The translations under genes were made by a program, and so were the position numbers. The notes under the pieces are model-generated. The model was given only the letters and a program-made list of their open reading frames with translations. It was not told where the DNA came from and made no database searches. From assembly GCF_021730435.1 (NCBI RefSeq), contig NZ_JABWGX010000022.1:1-64000 (forward strand): 64,000 bases of DNA. Reading direction: 5' to 3'. The stretch is from Xanthobacter agilis (lineage in GTDB: Bacteria > Pseudomonadota > Alphaproteobacteria > Rhizobiales > Xanthobacteraceae). This document shows, in pieces, positions 1 through 8,744 of the stretch (the first letter of the stretch is position 1; every line of letters begins with the position of its first letter).

Positions 1-97
<97 letters not shown>

Positions 98-268
98 CTA
101 ATGAACTTCACCGGTGTCGGCGAACGCCCGGGGGGCGGTTGCCGCCTTTGGTCCGGTACGCCCCCGTTGCCCGGGCGCACCCCTTGCACTCAGCGCTTCG
201 GCGCAGATGCGGACGTGGCTCCTTGGCAGCCCACAAAGCCTGCAACCTGTTGCCCGCACTAGGAGATA

Positions 269-283
269 GCAACGAGCGTGCCA
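269..283 (-). promoter_or_regulatory. Sigma54 (-24/-12) promoter of nifH
   Basis: Read on the minus strand this is TGGCAC-GCTCG-TTGC, a perfect match to the RpoN consensus with the invariant GG and GC ten bases apart. It lies about 180 bases upstream of the nifH ATG and would start transcription near position 257. It needs NifA, which is encoded at 6462-8285, and RpoN, encoded at 25199-26749. Confidence 0.9.
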
Positions 284-351
284 GCGCTTGCGCCAGTCAA
301 AAACTATTCAAATGTAGAGGGATAGCGGGCCGTGTCGGGTCGCGGCGGGCG

Positions 352-367
352 TGTTGAGAATGCGACA
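352..367 (-). promoter_or_regulatory. NifA upstream activator sequence of nifH
   Basis: TGT-TGAGAATGCG-ACA matches the TGT-N10-ACA palindrome bound by NifA. It ends about 70 bases upstream of the -24 element, the normal distance for DNA looping to the sigma54 polymerase. The site is symmetric, so strand is given by the gene served. Confidence 0.85.
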
Positions 368-722
368 CAGCCCGGCGGGGCCGGACATCGCCCCCTGGCA
401 CTGTTCGAAATGAAACATGGCGGAGCCACCGCAGCGGGCGCGTGGCGCGCCCCCGACGGCCCGAACCACGCCGGGGCACCCATCGGTGCGCACGGAACGG
501 ATGACGAGTGCCAGGCGCGGCGGGATGCGCGCTCGCCATGGAGCGACACCAACGCGCCGCTGCCGGCGATGGCAAAGGCGGACTGAGCGCGGGCCGCGAG
601 CGAACATCAGGCGCCGGGCAGCAGAAGCGAAATTGGGGGGAAAGAAGAGGCGGGACCGACCACGCCATCGCAGATGGCAAAGCGCGTGGCCCGGCGGAGG
701 ATCGGGTAGGCGTGCAAACGAA
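368..722. other. Intergenic stretch between the nifH control region and the sufS terminator
   Basis: About 355 bases without a convincing gene. Open frames cross it on both strands, but they are low-complexity Arg/Ala/Pro translations typical of GC-rich shadows and show no family motif. No second NifA site or other promoter was recognised here. Confidence 0.6.
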
Positions 723-747
723 AACGCCGGCGCAGGGCGCCGGCGTT
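723..747 (-). terminator. Intrinsic terminator of the fdxN-sufBCDS unit
   Basis: Perfect 11-base arms AACGCCGGCGC and GCGCCGGCGTT are separated by three bases just after the sufS stop codon. Reading leftward the hairpin is followed by TTTTCGTTT. This marks the 3' end of the SUF operon and insulates it from the nifH control region. Confidence 0.85.
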
Positions 748-751
748 GGGT

Positions 752-2002
752 TCAACCGAACAGGCTCTCGGCCTTCTTCAAGGCCTGGACGAACCGATCG
801 ACTTCCTCGCGGGTATTATATAATCCAAACGACGCGCGACAGGTGGCCGTGACACCGAACCGCTCCATCAACGGCATGGCACAGTGCGTGCCGGCCCGCA
901 CCGCTATGCCATCCTGGTCGATCAGGGTGGCGAAGTCGTGGGCGTGCCCGCCCTTCATCTCGAACGAGATAATGGCGCCCTTGTCCTTCGCCGTGCCGAT
1001 GACGCGGATGGAGTTGAGCTCGCGTAGCCGCTCCATGGCATAGTTGAGCAGATCCTGCTCATGGGCGCGGATGCGGTCCTTGCCGATGGAGGTGATGTAA
1101 TCGATCGCCGCGCCGAGGCCCGCCGCCTCCACGATGGCGGGCGTGCCCGCCTCGAACCGGTGGGGCGGATCACCATAGGTGACTGTATCGAGCCGCACCT
1201 CGCGGATCATCTCGCCGCCACCCATGAAGGGGGGCATGCCCTCCAGGATCTCATACTTGCCGTAGAGCGCGCCGATACCGGTCGGCCCATAGAGCTTGTG
1301 GCCGGTGATGACGTAGAAGTCGCAGTCAATGTCCTGCACGTCCACGTCCAGATGAACCGCGCCCTGGGAGCCGTCCACCAGCACCGGAATACCCCGGCCA
1401 TGGGCGATGCGGGTCACTTCCTTCACCGGAACCGTGGTGCCCAGCACGTTTGACATCTGGGTGATGGCGACGATCTTGGTGCGATCGGTAAGCAGCTTCT
1501 CGAACTCGTCGAGCAGGAAGTTGCCCTCCTCGTCCACCGGCGCCCACTTGATGACGGCACCCTTGCTCTCGCGCAGGAAGTGCCAGGGCACGATATTGGC
1601 GTGATGCTCCATGATGGAGATCACGATCTCGTCACCCTCGTTGATGTGGGTGCGCCCATAGGTGGCCGCCACCAGGTTGATGGCCTCGGTGGCATTGCGG
1701 GTGAAGATGATCTCCTCATTGCGTCGGGCATTGAGGAAACGGGCCACGCGCTCGCGGCCGCCTTCATAGGCCTCGGTCGAGGCATTGGCGAGATAATGCA
1801 GCCCGCGATGCACATTGGCATATTCGGACGTGTAGACTTGGTTCATCCGGTCCAGAACCGCCTGAGGCTTCTGGGCCGATGCGCCATTGTCGAGATAGAC
1901 GAGGGGCTTGCCGTTCACCTGCATGCCGAGGATCGGAAAATCCTCGCGCACCCGCGAAACGTCGTAGCCGCCGTTGGTCACAGCGGGATGCATGGATCTC
2001 AC
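752..2002 (-). CDS. sufS: Cysteine desulfurase SufS (group II, NifS/CsdA-like), PLP-dependent
   Basis: A 416-residue class V aminotransferase-fold enzyme that takes sulfur from L-cysteine for Fe-S cluster building by SufBCD. The PLP lysine is in TGHKLYGPTG and the persulfide-carrying cysteine is in RAGTHCAMPLM, the short-loop arrangement of SufS rather than IscS. Length is normal for SufS. The start overlaps the sufD stop by four bases, which points to coupled translation. It is the last gene of the unit and is followed by a strong terminator. Group II enzymes usually need a sulfur acceptor such as SufE or SufU; neither is in this window. The location inside a nif cluster suggests it feeds nitrogenase maturation. 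Confidence 0.95.
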   Translation of the reverse strand: MRSMHPAVTNGGYDVSRVREDFPILGMQVNGKPLVYLDNGASAQKPQAVLDRMNQVYTSEYANVHRGLHYLANASTEAYEGGRERVARFLNARRNEEIIFTRNATEAINLVAATYGRTHINEGDEIVISIMEHHANIVPWHFLRESKGAVIKWAPVDEEGNFLLDEFEKLLTDRTKIVAITQMSNVLGTTVPVKEVTRIAHGRGIPVLVDGSQGAVHLDVDVQDIDCDFYVITGHKLYGPTGIGALYGKYEILEGMPPFMGGGEMIREVRLDTVTYGDPPHRFEAGTPAIVEAAGLGAAIDYITSIGKDRIRAHEQDLLNYAMERLRELNSIRVIGTAKDKGAIISFEMKGGHAHDFATLIDQDGIAVRAGTHCAMPLMERFGVTATCRASFGLYNTREEVDRFVQALKKAESLFG

Positions 2003-3327
2003 TTCCGCTCGATGAGCCAGTTCCGGGTAGCGTCAGTCAGGGCGGCGCGCACGCCTTCATGACCGATAGCATCAATCACCTCGCCCACGAAAGCCTGGAT
2101 CAACAGCGCCTCGGCTTCCTTTTCCGGAATCCCGCGGGACATCATGTAGAATTTCAGCTGCTGATCGAGGGAACCGGTGGTGCAGCCGTGACCGCATTGC
2201 ACGTCGTCGGCGAAAATCTCCAGCTCCGGCTTGTTGTCGGATTCCGCCGTGTCGGACAACAGCAGGGCCCGGCTCATCATCCGCGCGTCGGTCTTCTGCG
2301 CGCTCTGGCGCACCGAGATCCGGCCCTGGAAAATGTCGCGCGCGGTGTCGTCCACCACGGTCCGGAACTGCTCCCGGCTCTGGCAGTTCGGGGCGATATG
2401 CTCCACCGCCAGCAGGGTGTCGGAATGCTGTTTGCCGGCCAGCAGGCTCACGCCCGAAAGGCTGGCATCAATGCCCTCGCCGGCAAGCTGGACCAGGAGC
2501 TGATTGCGAATGATCGCCCCGCCCAGGGTGAAATTGGCGTTCGCGAGTTTCGCCCCGTCCGCCACCCGCGCCAGCAGGGTGGAGATGTGAAGCGCGTCAT
2601 TGCCTTCGGCGGTGATCTTCACCCGCTCGAGGCTCGCCCCCTCGCCCACCACGACCTCAAGCGCGGTGTTGACCTGATAGGCGGCACCCGCCGGCCCCTC
2701 ATGGCTTTCGATCACCTGGGCCGACGCCCCCTTGCCCATCACCAGCAGCGAGCGGGTGTAGGCGGCGGTCGCCGTCGCCTCGGTCGTGACGAACACCAGG
2801 TGCAGCGGACGGGAAAGAGTTGCCCCCTCCGCCAGCGCGATCACGACCCCGTCGCCCATGAAAGCAGTGTTGAGAGCGAGCGCGGCATCGCTGCTCGCGA
2901 CCGTCTGGCCCAGGTGCGCCACCAGCGGATCAGCCGCGCCAAGGGCGGTGGCGAGCGAGCTGATGCTGACGCCCGGCTCGAGATTCGCAAGATCCGAGAT
3001 GTCGGACACGAACGCGCCATTCACCACATAGATCCGCCGGGCTTCCATGCCGGCGAGCATCGGACAGGCGGCCAGCGAGCGCGCCAGCGCTTCCGGCCCG
3101 GCGGCGGACGCCAACGGCGGCGCTTCGCGCAGCAGCGCCCGCAGGTCCGTATATCGCCAGCTTTCCACCCGGCGATGGGGCAGGCCCACGCTGGCGAAGG
3201 TCTCGAAGGCGGCGGTGCGCTGGGCGGCGACAGCGGCGTCGCCCGGCAGGGTGGACTTCACGGCGGCGAAGGCATCGGCCAGAGCCAGCTCGGCGGCGGT
3301 CTTCATGAGGCGGACATCGGCGGCCAT
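1999..3327 (-). CDS. sufD: Fe-S assembly scaffold subunit SufD
   Basis: A 442-residue protein starting MAADVRLMKTAAELA; the open frame runs further upstream, but that part is an out-of-frame shadow of sufC. The ATG lies 5 bases after the sufC stop. SufD pairs with SufB and SufC in the SufBC2D scaffold. The beta-helix core and the C-terminal motif QCGHGCTTG are present; the His in this motif corresponds to the SufD residue needed for iron delivery in the E. coli complex. A weaker alternative start is the ATG seven codons later. Confidence 0.93.
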   Translation of the reverse strand: MAADVRLMKTAAELALADAFAAVKSTLPGDAAVAAQRTAAFETFASVGLPHRRVESWRYTDLRALLREAPPLASAAGPEALARSLAACPMLAGMEARRIYVVNGAFVSDISDLANLEPGVSISSLATALGAADPLVAHLGQTVASSDAALALNTAFMGDGVVIALAEGATLSRPLHLVFVTTEATATAAYTRSLLVMGKGASAQVIESHEGPAGAAYQVNTALEVVVGEGASLERVKITAEGNDALHISTLLARVADGAKLANANFTLGGAIIRNQLLVQLAGEGIDASLSGVSLLAGKQHSDTLLAVEHIAPNCQSREQFRTVVDDTARDIFQGRISVRQSAQKTDARMMSRALLLSDTAESDNKPELEIFADDVQCGHGCTTGSLDQQLKFYMMSRGIPEKEAEALLIQAFVGEVIDAIGHEGVRAALTDATRNWLIERK

Positions 3328-3332
3328 GGCGA

Positions 3333-4094
3333 TCAGGCCGCTTCGTTCTGATACTGGGCGTAGCCGGTGGCTTCGAGCTCCAGGGCGAGCTCCTTGCCGC
3401 CGGTGTGCACGATACGACCGGCCGCGAACACATGCACCACGTCCGGCACGATGTAGTCCAGCAGGCGCTGGTAATGGGTGATGACCAGCATGGAGCGCTC
3501 CGGCGAGCGCATGGCGTTCACGCCGTTGGACACCACCTTCAGCGCGTCGATGTCGAGGCCGGAATCCGCCTCGTCCAGGATGCTCAGATAGGGCTCCAGC
3601 AGCATCATCTGGAGCGTTTCGTTGCGCTTCTTCTCGCCGCCGGAGAAGCCCACGTTCACCGGGCGCTTCAGCATATCGGTGTCGATGCCGAGCTGCTTGC
3701 CCAGTTCGCGCACCTTGCGCACCAGCTCGGGCGAGGTGAGTTCCGGTTCGCCGCGCTTCTTGCGCTGGCTGTTCGCCGCCGTGTGCAGGAACGCCATGTT
3801 CGACACGCCGGGGATTTCCAGCGGATACTGGAAGCACAGGAACAGGCCCTGTGCCGCGCGCTCGTCGGGGGACAGTTCCTGCAGATTCACGCCGCGGAAG
3901 ATCACCTCGCCACCGGTGATCTCATAGCCGGGCTTGCCGGACAGCACATAGGACAGCGTGGACTTGCCCGCGCCGTTCGGCCCCATGATGGCGTGAACCT
4001 CGCCCGGATTGATGGTGAGGTTCATGCCGTTGATGATCTTTCGACCGCCGGCGATTTCGGCATGAAGATCGCGGATTTCCAGCAAGGGGGTCAT
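3333..4094 (-). CDS. sufC: Fe-S assembly ATPase SufC
   Basis: A 253-residue ABC-type ATPase that drives conformational change of the SufBC2D scaffold. Walker A is GPNGAGKST, the signature is FSGGEKKR and Walker B runs into ILDEADSGLD. The start MTPLLEIRDL is chosen over an upstream in-frame ATG because an AGGA ribosome-binding site lies about 8 bases before it and the extra 20 residues do not belong to the family. SufC is soluble and acts with SufB and SufD, not with a membrane transporter. Confidence 0.96.
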   Translation of the reverse strand: MTPLLEIRDLHAEIAGGRKIINGMNLTINPGEVHAIMGPNGAGKSTLSYVLSGKPGYEITGGEVIFRGVNLQELSPDERAAQGLFLCFQYPLEIPGVSNMAFLHTAANSQRKKRGEPELTSPELVRKVRELGKQLGIDTDMLKRPVNVGFSGGEKKRNETLQMMLLEPYLSILDEADSGLDIDALKVVSNGVNAMRSPERSMLVITHYQRLLDYIVPDVVHVFAAGRIVHTGGKELALELEATGYAQYQNEAA

Positions 4095-4134
4095 GGCACG
4101 GATCCTCTGATTCAAGATGTCGTCGTCGACGGGC

Positions 4135-5619
4135 TCAGCCGACACTGCCTTCAAGGCTGATGGAAATCAGCTTCTGCGCTTCCACCGCGAACTCCATGGG
4201 CAACTGCTGAAGCACGTCGCGCACGAAGCCGTTCACCACCAGGGCCACCGCGTCTTCCTGCGAAAGGCCGCGCTGCATGCAGTAAAACAGCATGTCCTCG
4301 GAAATCTTGGAGGTGGTCGCCTCGTGCTCGAACTGGGCCTTGGGATTCTTGGCCTCGATATAGGGCACGGTATGGGCACCGCAGGCGTTGCCGATCAGCA
4401 GCGAGTCGCAATTGGTGAAATTGCGGGCCCCCTCCGCCTTGCGGTGCGCCGAGACCAGCCCGCGATAGGTGTTGTTGGAGCGGCCCGCGGAGATGCCCTT
4501 GGAAATGATGCGGCTGGTGGTGTTCTTGCCCAGATGGATCATCTTGGTGCCGGAATCCACCTGCTGACGACCATTGGAGATGGCGATGGAATAGAACTCG
4601 CCGGACGAGCCCTCCCCACGCAGCACGCAGCTCGGATATTTCCAGGTGATGGCGGAACCGGTCTCCACCTGGGTCCATGAAATCTTGGAATTCTTGCCGC
4701 GACAATCTCCGCGCTTGGTCACGAAATTGTAGATGCCGCCCTTGCCCTCGGAATCGCCGGGGTACCAGTTTTGCACCGTGGAATATTTGATCTCCGCATC
4801 GTCGAGCACCACCAGTTCGACCACGGCGGCGTGAAGCTGGTTCTCGTCGCGCTGGGGCGCCGTGCAGCCCTCGAGATAAGACACATAGGACCCCTTGTCG
4901 GCGATGATGAGGGTTCGCTCGAACTGGCCCGTGTTCTTCTCATTGATGCGGAAATAGGTGGACAGCTCCATGGGGCAACGTACACCCGGTGGGATGTAGA
5001 CGAAGGAGCCGTCGGAGAACACTGCGGAATTGAGCGTGGCGTAGAAATTGTCCGTGACCGGCACCACCGAGCCCAGATACTTCTTCACAAGATCGGGATG
5101 CTCGCGCAGCGCCTCGGAGATGGGCATGAAGATGACGCCCGCGGCCTTCAGCTCTTCCTTGAAGGTGGTCGCCACGGAGACGGAATCGAACACCGCATCC
5201 ACCGCGATCCTCGGCCGCTCGCCCTCGGGGACTTCGACGCCGGCGAGAATCTCCTGCTCCCGCAGCGGAATGCCGAGCTTCTCGTAGGTCTTCAGAATCT
5301 CCGGATCCACTTCATCCAGAGATTTCGGCGCCTTGAACTTCTTCGGCGCGGAATAATAATAAAGGTCCTGAAAGTCGATCTGAGGAAAATCGACGCGCGC
5401 CCAGGTGGGCTCGGACATGCTCAGCCAGCGGCGGTAGGCATCGAGCCGCAGATCCAGCATCCATTCCGGCTCCTCCTTCTTGGCGGAGATGAAGCGGATG
5501 ACCTCCTCGGAAAGACCCTTCGGGGCCTTCTCGGATTCGATCTGCGTTTCGAAGCCGTATTTGTACTGGTCAACGTCGATGGAGCGAACCTGTTCGACTG
5601 TTTCCTGTACGGCCGCCAT
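4135..5619 (-). CDS. sufB: Fe-S assembly scaffold subunit SufB
   Basis: A 494-residue protein, the usual SufB length, on which the nascent cluster is formed. The C-terminal block [20 protein letters not shown] holds the conserved cysteine of the SufB cluster site, and the following FEHEATTS carries the conserved Glu. The start follows a GGAGG-like site. It is the first SUF gene; the gap of 356 bases to fdxN could hold its own promoter, but none is clear, so readthrough from fdxN is the likely source of transcription. Confidence 0.96.
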   Translation of the reverse strand: MAAVQETVEQVRSIDVDQYKYGFETQIESEKAPKGLSEEVIRFISAKKEEPEWMLDLRLDAYRRWLSMSEPTWARVDFPQIDFQDLYYYSAPKKFKAPKSLDEVDPEILKTYEKLGIPLREQEILAGVEVPEGERPRIAVDAVFDSVSVATTFKEELKAAGVIFMPISEALREHPDLVKKYLGSVVPVTDNFYATLNSAVFSDGSFVYIPPGVRCPMELSTYFRINEKNTGQFERTLIIADKGSYVSYLEGCTAPQRDENQLHAAVVELVVLDDAEIKYSTVQNWYPGDSEGKGGIYNFVTKRGDCRGKNSKISWTQVETGSAITWKYPSCVLRGEGSSGEFYSIAISNGRQQVDSGTKMIHLGKNTTSRIISKGISAGRSNNTYRGLVSAHRKAEGARNFTNCDSLLIGNACGAHTVPYIEAKNPKAQFEHEATTSKISEDMLFYCMQRGLSQEDAVALVVNGFVRDVLQQLPMEFAVEAQKLISISLEGSVG

Positions 5620-5975
5620 GTCGTCCTCCGTTCAACTTCCGAGGGTTACGCGCACCCAGCCTGGCGCACCGTGTGGACATCCGGAAAGTCGGCAAGCACG
5701 AGCCGGCCGACAGGCATAAGCCCTTCCAGATGTCAGCGACAAAATTGCGGATCGAAGGCGACACGCATCCGACCCCCTTCACATCACCCCACTCGACCCG
5801 CGCCGAGAGGGTGAGAACCGGGCAAGCCGGCGTGCAGTACACGGCCAGACTGCCCGGACATCCGTCCATGCGCGACAAGCGACCGGAGGCCGCGTTGCGC
5901 GCGTCGACGGGAAACCTTAAGGAGCCGCAAGCGAACCCCGGCGCCAGCCGACCCTGAAGTCGGCGAGGCGAACCG
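5620..5975. other. Intergenic region between fdxN and sufB
   Basis: A 356-base gap within an apparent transcription unit. No TGT-N10-ACA site, no clear -24/-12 promoter and no terminator hairpin with a T tract was found on the minus strand. A TTGC preceded at the wrong spacing by GCAC (about 5832-5847) is not a good sigma54 site. The stretch may be a long untranslated spacer or hold an unrecognised promoter, for example for an IscR- or Irr-type regulator. Confidence 0.4.
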
Positions 5976-6170
5976 TCACGCGGGAACGCAGGTGTTCTCC
6001 ACCGGGCACACCACGGCGCATTGCGGGGTGTCGAAGCTCCCCTCGCACTCGGTGCACTTCTTGGGGTCGATCACATAGGTGTCGCGCTTCAGGCTGATCG
6101 CGGCATTGGGGCACTCGAACTCGCAAGCGCCGCAGACGGTGCATTGAGAGGTAATGATCTTGTAGGCCAT
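5976..6170 (-). CDS. fdxN: 2[4Fe-4S] ferredoxin, FdxN type
   Basis: A 64-residue bacterial ferredoxin. The first cluster motif is [12 protein letters not shown] (C-x2-C-x2-C-x3-CP). The second is CTEC, an 8-residue insert, then CAVVCP, the spacing typical of nif-linked FdxN proteins. FdxN-type ferredoxins donate low-potential electrons to nitrogenase or to NifB-dependent cofactor synthesis. The gene lies between nifA and sufB and is preceded by a candidate sigma54 promoter and two NifA sites, so induction with nitrogenase is expected. nifB, which often follows nifA in rhizobia, is absent here. Confidence 0.92.
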   Translation of the reverse strand: MAYKIITSQCTVCGACEFECPNAAISLKRDTYVIDPKKCTECEGSFDTPQCAVVCPVENTCVPA

Positions 6171-6216
6171 GGGCTAGCTCCGCTTTGTGCAGATGATGGC
6201 AGGCAGGCTCTCCCTT

Positions 6217-6231
6217 TCAAGCACCGTGCCA
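6217..6231 (-). promoter_or_regulatory. Candidate sigma54 promoter of fdxN (variant -12 element)
   Basis: On the minus strand TGGCAC-GGTGC-TTGA: the -24 half is perfect and the spacing correct, but the -12 half is TTGA rather than TTGC. It lies about 47 bases before the fdxN ATG and 56 bases after the tandem NifA sites, which supports it despite the mismatch. Confidence 0.6.
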
Positions 6232-6286
6232 GATGGCAATCCGTTGATCGCACATCCGTATTTTCCCTGAAGGGACGCAAGGCCGC

Positions 6287-6321
6287 TGTCGGGCACCCGA
6301 CACCGTGTCGTGAGTGCGACA
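6287..6321 (-). promoter_or_regulatory. Tandem NifA upstream activator sequences before fdxN-suf
   Basis: Two complete TGT-N10-ACA palindromes lie almost end to end: TGT-CGGGCACCCG-ACA at 6287-6302 and TGT-CGTGAGTGCG-ACA at 6306-6321. Centre-to-centre spacing is 19 bases. They lie about 55-90 bases upstream of the candidate -24 element, so NifA should control fdxN and probably the SUF genes after it. Confidence 0.82.
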
Positions 6322-6461
6322 GCTGCGACACGCCAAACCGCACCCGCAAGTTCTTGCACATCATAAGCAATTTCAGCTTGGCCCCACGGACAAAAAGGGC
6401 CGGTGAGCGCCATGCCCACCGGCCCTTGCACCGCATCAACCACCGAAGCGATGGCCTCGCC

Positions 6462-8285
6462 TCAGAACCGCTTGATCTCGATGTCGTGCTTCTTCAGCGC
6501 ATAGCCGATCTGGCGCGGCGTCAGGCCCAGCAGGCGCGCGGCCTTCGCCTGCACCCAGCCGGCCCGCTCCATGGCGTCGACCAGACGTTCACGCTCGGTG
6601 AGATCCTCATCCTCGATCGCCGGGCGCGCCACCGCTGCCGCGGCGGCTGCCGACGCCGATGCCGGAGCCATCGGCACGGAGATCGGGACAGGAGCAGGAA
6701 TACGCGGCGCGGTGTTGGAATTGGCGGCTTCCCCGGTGGCCGAAGGTGGCGGCGCGGAGACCACCGGCAACGGGATATCCACCGGCCGGCGGGTCCCGAT
6801 ATCCGCCGGATTGCGCCACAGGAGCGCCGACAGGCACTCATTGTGGCGACAGGCGAAATCGTCACTGTGGATGGACTCGCCCTGGGCCAGGGTCGCGGTG
6901 CGCTGCACGCAGTTTTCCAGCTCCCGCACATTGCCTGGGAAACCGCAGCTGGTCAGCACGTCCATCGCGTCGCGCCCAAACAGCAGGTCGCGCCCATTCT
7001 CCCGATTGAACCGCTCCAGGAACTCGCTGGCGAGCAGCGGAATGTCACCACGGCGATCACGCAGGGATGGCACGAGGATCGGGATCACCGAGATGCGGTA
7101 ATAGAGATCGGCGCGAAACTCATTGCGCGCTACCGCCTCTTCCAGGTTGCGATTGGTCGCGGCGACCACGCGCACATTCACCTTGAGGGTGTGGCTGCCG
7201 CCGACCCGCTCGAACTCCTGCTCCTGCAGCACACGCAGAAGCTTGGCCTGGAACGACGGCGAGATCTCGCCGATCTCGTCCAGGAACAAGGTGCCCTTGT
7301 CCGCCAGCTCGAAACGCCCCTTGCGCGCGCCCACCGCACCCGTGAAGGCGCCCTTCTCGTGGCCGAACAGCTCGGATTCCAGCACCGATTCCGGCAGTGC
7401 CGCGCAATTGAGCTTGATGAACGGTCCCTTGGCGCGGTTCGAGAGCTCATGGATCGCCTTCGCGATCAGCTCCTTGCCGGTGCCCGATTCACCGCGCAGC
7501 AGCACCGGCGAGTGAGACTTGGCGACGATGGTGATCTTGTCGAGCAGCGCCCGGATTTCCGGGCTGTCGCCGATGATGCCGTCCACATACACCTTCCGGC
7601 GTTCACGGGCCGGCTTCAGCTCGGACAACTCCTTCTGCAGCCGCCCGCTCTCCGCCATCAGCCGCTCGCGGTCGCGCGACACCACCCGGTGCAGCTGCAC
7701 GGTCTGGCCGATCAGGTTGGCCACCATGGTCAGGAAGCGGACATCCGAATCCAGGCGGAACACCGAGCGCCCGTCCCACACCCGGTCGATGGTCAAGGTG
7801 CCGATCACCCGCGCCGCCACCCGAATGGGTACGCCGATGAAGGACACCCTGCTGTCGTCGGAGGCGCCGAGAGCGGCCGCGTCGGCGGCGCTGAAGGCCG
7901 GGTGGCTGGCCACGTTCTCGGCGATCAGCGGCACCGCGGTGGCGATGACCTGGCCGATGGCCTTCTCCGGCAGCCGGGCGCGATAACGCGCGTCCGTGCC
8001 CTCATTCCAGCCGACCCCGACCGTGATATCGGGAATGCCATCGTCCTCAAGAAGCGAAATGACACCATGACGCATCTGCAGGAAGGAAGAGAGCAGATTC
8101 ACCACGCTCGACAGCGTCGTTTCCAGACGATTCGGGCCTGTCAGGATCTTCGATATTTCATAGATCCCGGTCAGAGCCACATCGCTCAACGACACGACGG
8201 GCATGTGCGCCGGCGCAGAATCCTGTTCCAAATGAGCTGCTTCCAAGTGACCTGCTTCCCGCTGAACCGCGTCTTCAATGGCCAT
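6462..8285 (-). CDS. nifA: Nif-specific sigma54 activator NifA, oxygen-sensitive type
   Basis: A 607-residue enhancer-binding protein. An N-terminal GAF domain is followed by the AAA+ domain with Walker A GESGTGKE and the sigma54 contact loop GAFTGA, a Pro/Ala-rich linker, and a C-terminal Fis-type helix-turn-helix (WVQAKAARLLGLTPRQIGYA). Four cysteines in the spacing C-x11-C-x19-C-x4-C, from SCGFPGNV to CRHNEC, mark the redox/oxygen-sensing NifA of alphaproteobacteria, which needs no NifL. The ATG at 8283-8285 is chosen because GGAG lies 8 bases before it; an in-frame ATG 30 codons upstream lacks a site. It would activate nifH and fdxN in this window. Confidence 0.96.
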   Translation of the reverse strand: MAIEDAVQREAGHLEAAHLEQDSAPAHMPVVSLSDVALTGIYEISKILTGPNRLETTLSSVVNLLSSFLQMRHGVISLLEDDGIPDITVGVGWNEGTDARYRARLPEKAIGQVIATAVPLIAENVASHPAFSAADAAALGASDDSRVSFIGVPIRVAARVIGTLTIDRVWDGRSVFRLDSDVRFLTMVANLIGQTVQLHRVVSRDRERLMAESGRLQKELSELKPARERRKVYVDGIIGDSPEIRALLDKITIVAKSHSPVLLRGESGTGKELIAKAIHELSNRAKGPFIKLNCAALPESVLESELFGHEKGAFTGAVGARKGRFELADKGTLFLDEIGEISPSFQAKLLRVLQEQEFERVGGSHTLKVNVRVVAATNRNLEEAVARNEFRADLYYRISVIPILVPSLRDRRGDIPLLASEFLERFNRENGRDLLFGRDAMDVLTSCGFPGNVRELENCVQRTATLAQGESIHSDDFACRHNECLSALLWRNPADIGTRRPVDIPLPVVSAPPPSATGEAANSNTAPRIPAPVPISVPMAPASASAAAAAAVARPAIEDEDLTERERLVDAMERAGWVQAKAARLLGLTPRQIGYALKKHDIEIKRF

Positions 8286-8744
8286 GGTGCTGTCTCCATC
8301 ACCTCGCACGTTCCCCCTGCATTTTTTTGTCTGATTAGCTACATTTTGAGTTAGATTTATTCTGATGTCGTGCACAACCTGAAGGCAAAACCGCCTATTT
8401 CATAGGCATGCACCATTAAGGCACTGTGATTACGAAGGAAATAGAGTTCCGCGGCCGGCAGGTACTTTTAGTCACATCCGCGACATCAAGACATGACGGC
8501 CGCGATGGAATTTGTTTCCTTAGAAGAAATGCGGCAGCGCCCGGACCGATCTTCGACGTTTTAAAGGCGGATCTCATCTTCGCGCGGCGTCACAAGCGCC
8601 CTCATACGCTCCCGGATCCCACGTTATACACGCGCATGACGCGGCCGAAACCGCACCGGAGGCGCAAGGCTGATCTCCCACCGCTCAGGAAACCGGCATT
8701 CTCGCCAGTCCGTGCACGACCGCGCCCGGCGCCGCCGCGGCGAT
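8286..8744. other. Intergenic region upstream of nifA
   Basis: About 460 bases, distinctly AT-richer between 8300 and 8600 than its surroundings, as expected for a control region. No complete TGT-N10-ACA, TTGAT-N4-ATCAA or -24/-12 site was found by eye on the minus strand. A small inverted repeat CCTAT-TTC-ATAGG lies at about 8393-8405. The plus-strand open frame across 8426-8917 is judged a shadow. Confidence 0.5.

Noticed and set aside
297-755. 152-codon minus-strand frame between nifH and sufS
   Set aside because: Composition is Arg/Ala/Pro-rich shadow, it covers the NifA site and sigma54 region, and there is no plausible ribosome-binding site or family motif.
8286-8500. FixK box, NifA site or sigma54 promoter for nifA
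   Set aside because: Searched by eye on the minus strand; only partial matches such as TGT-N10-ACC were found, so no site is claimed.
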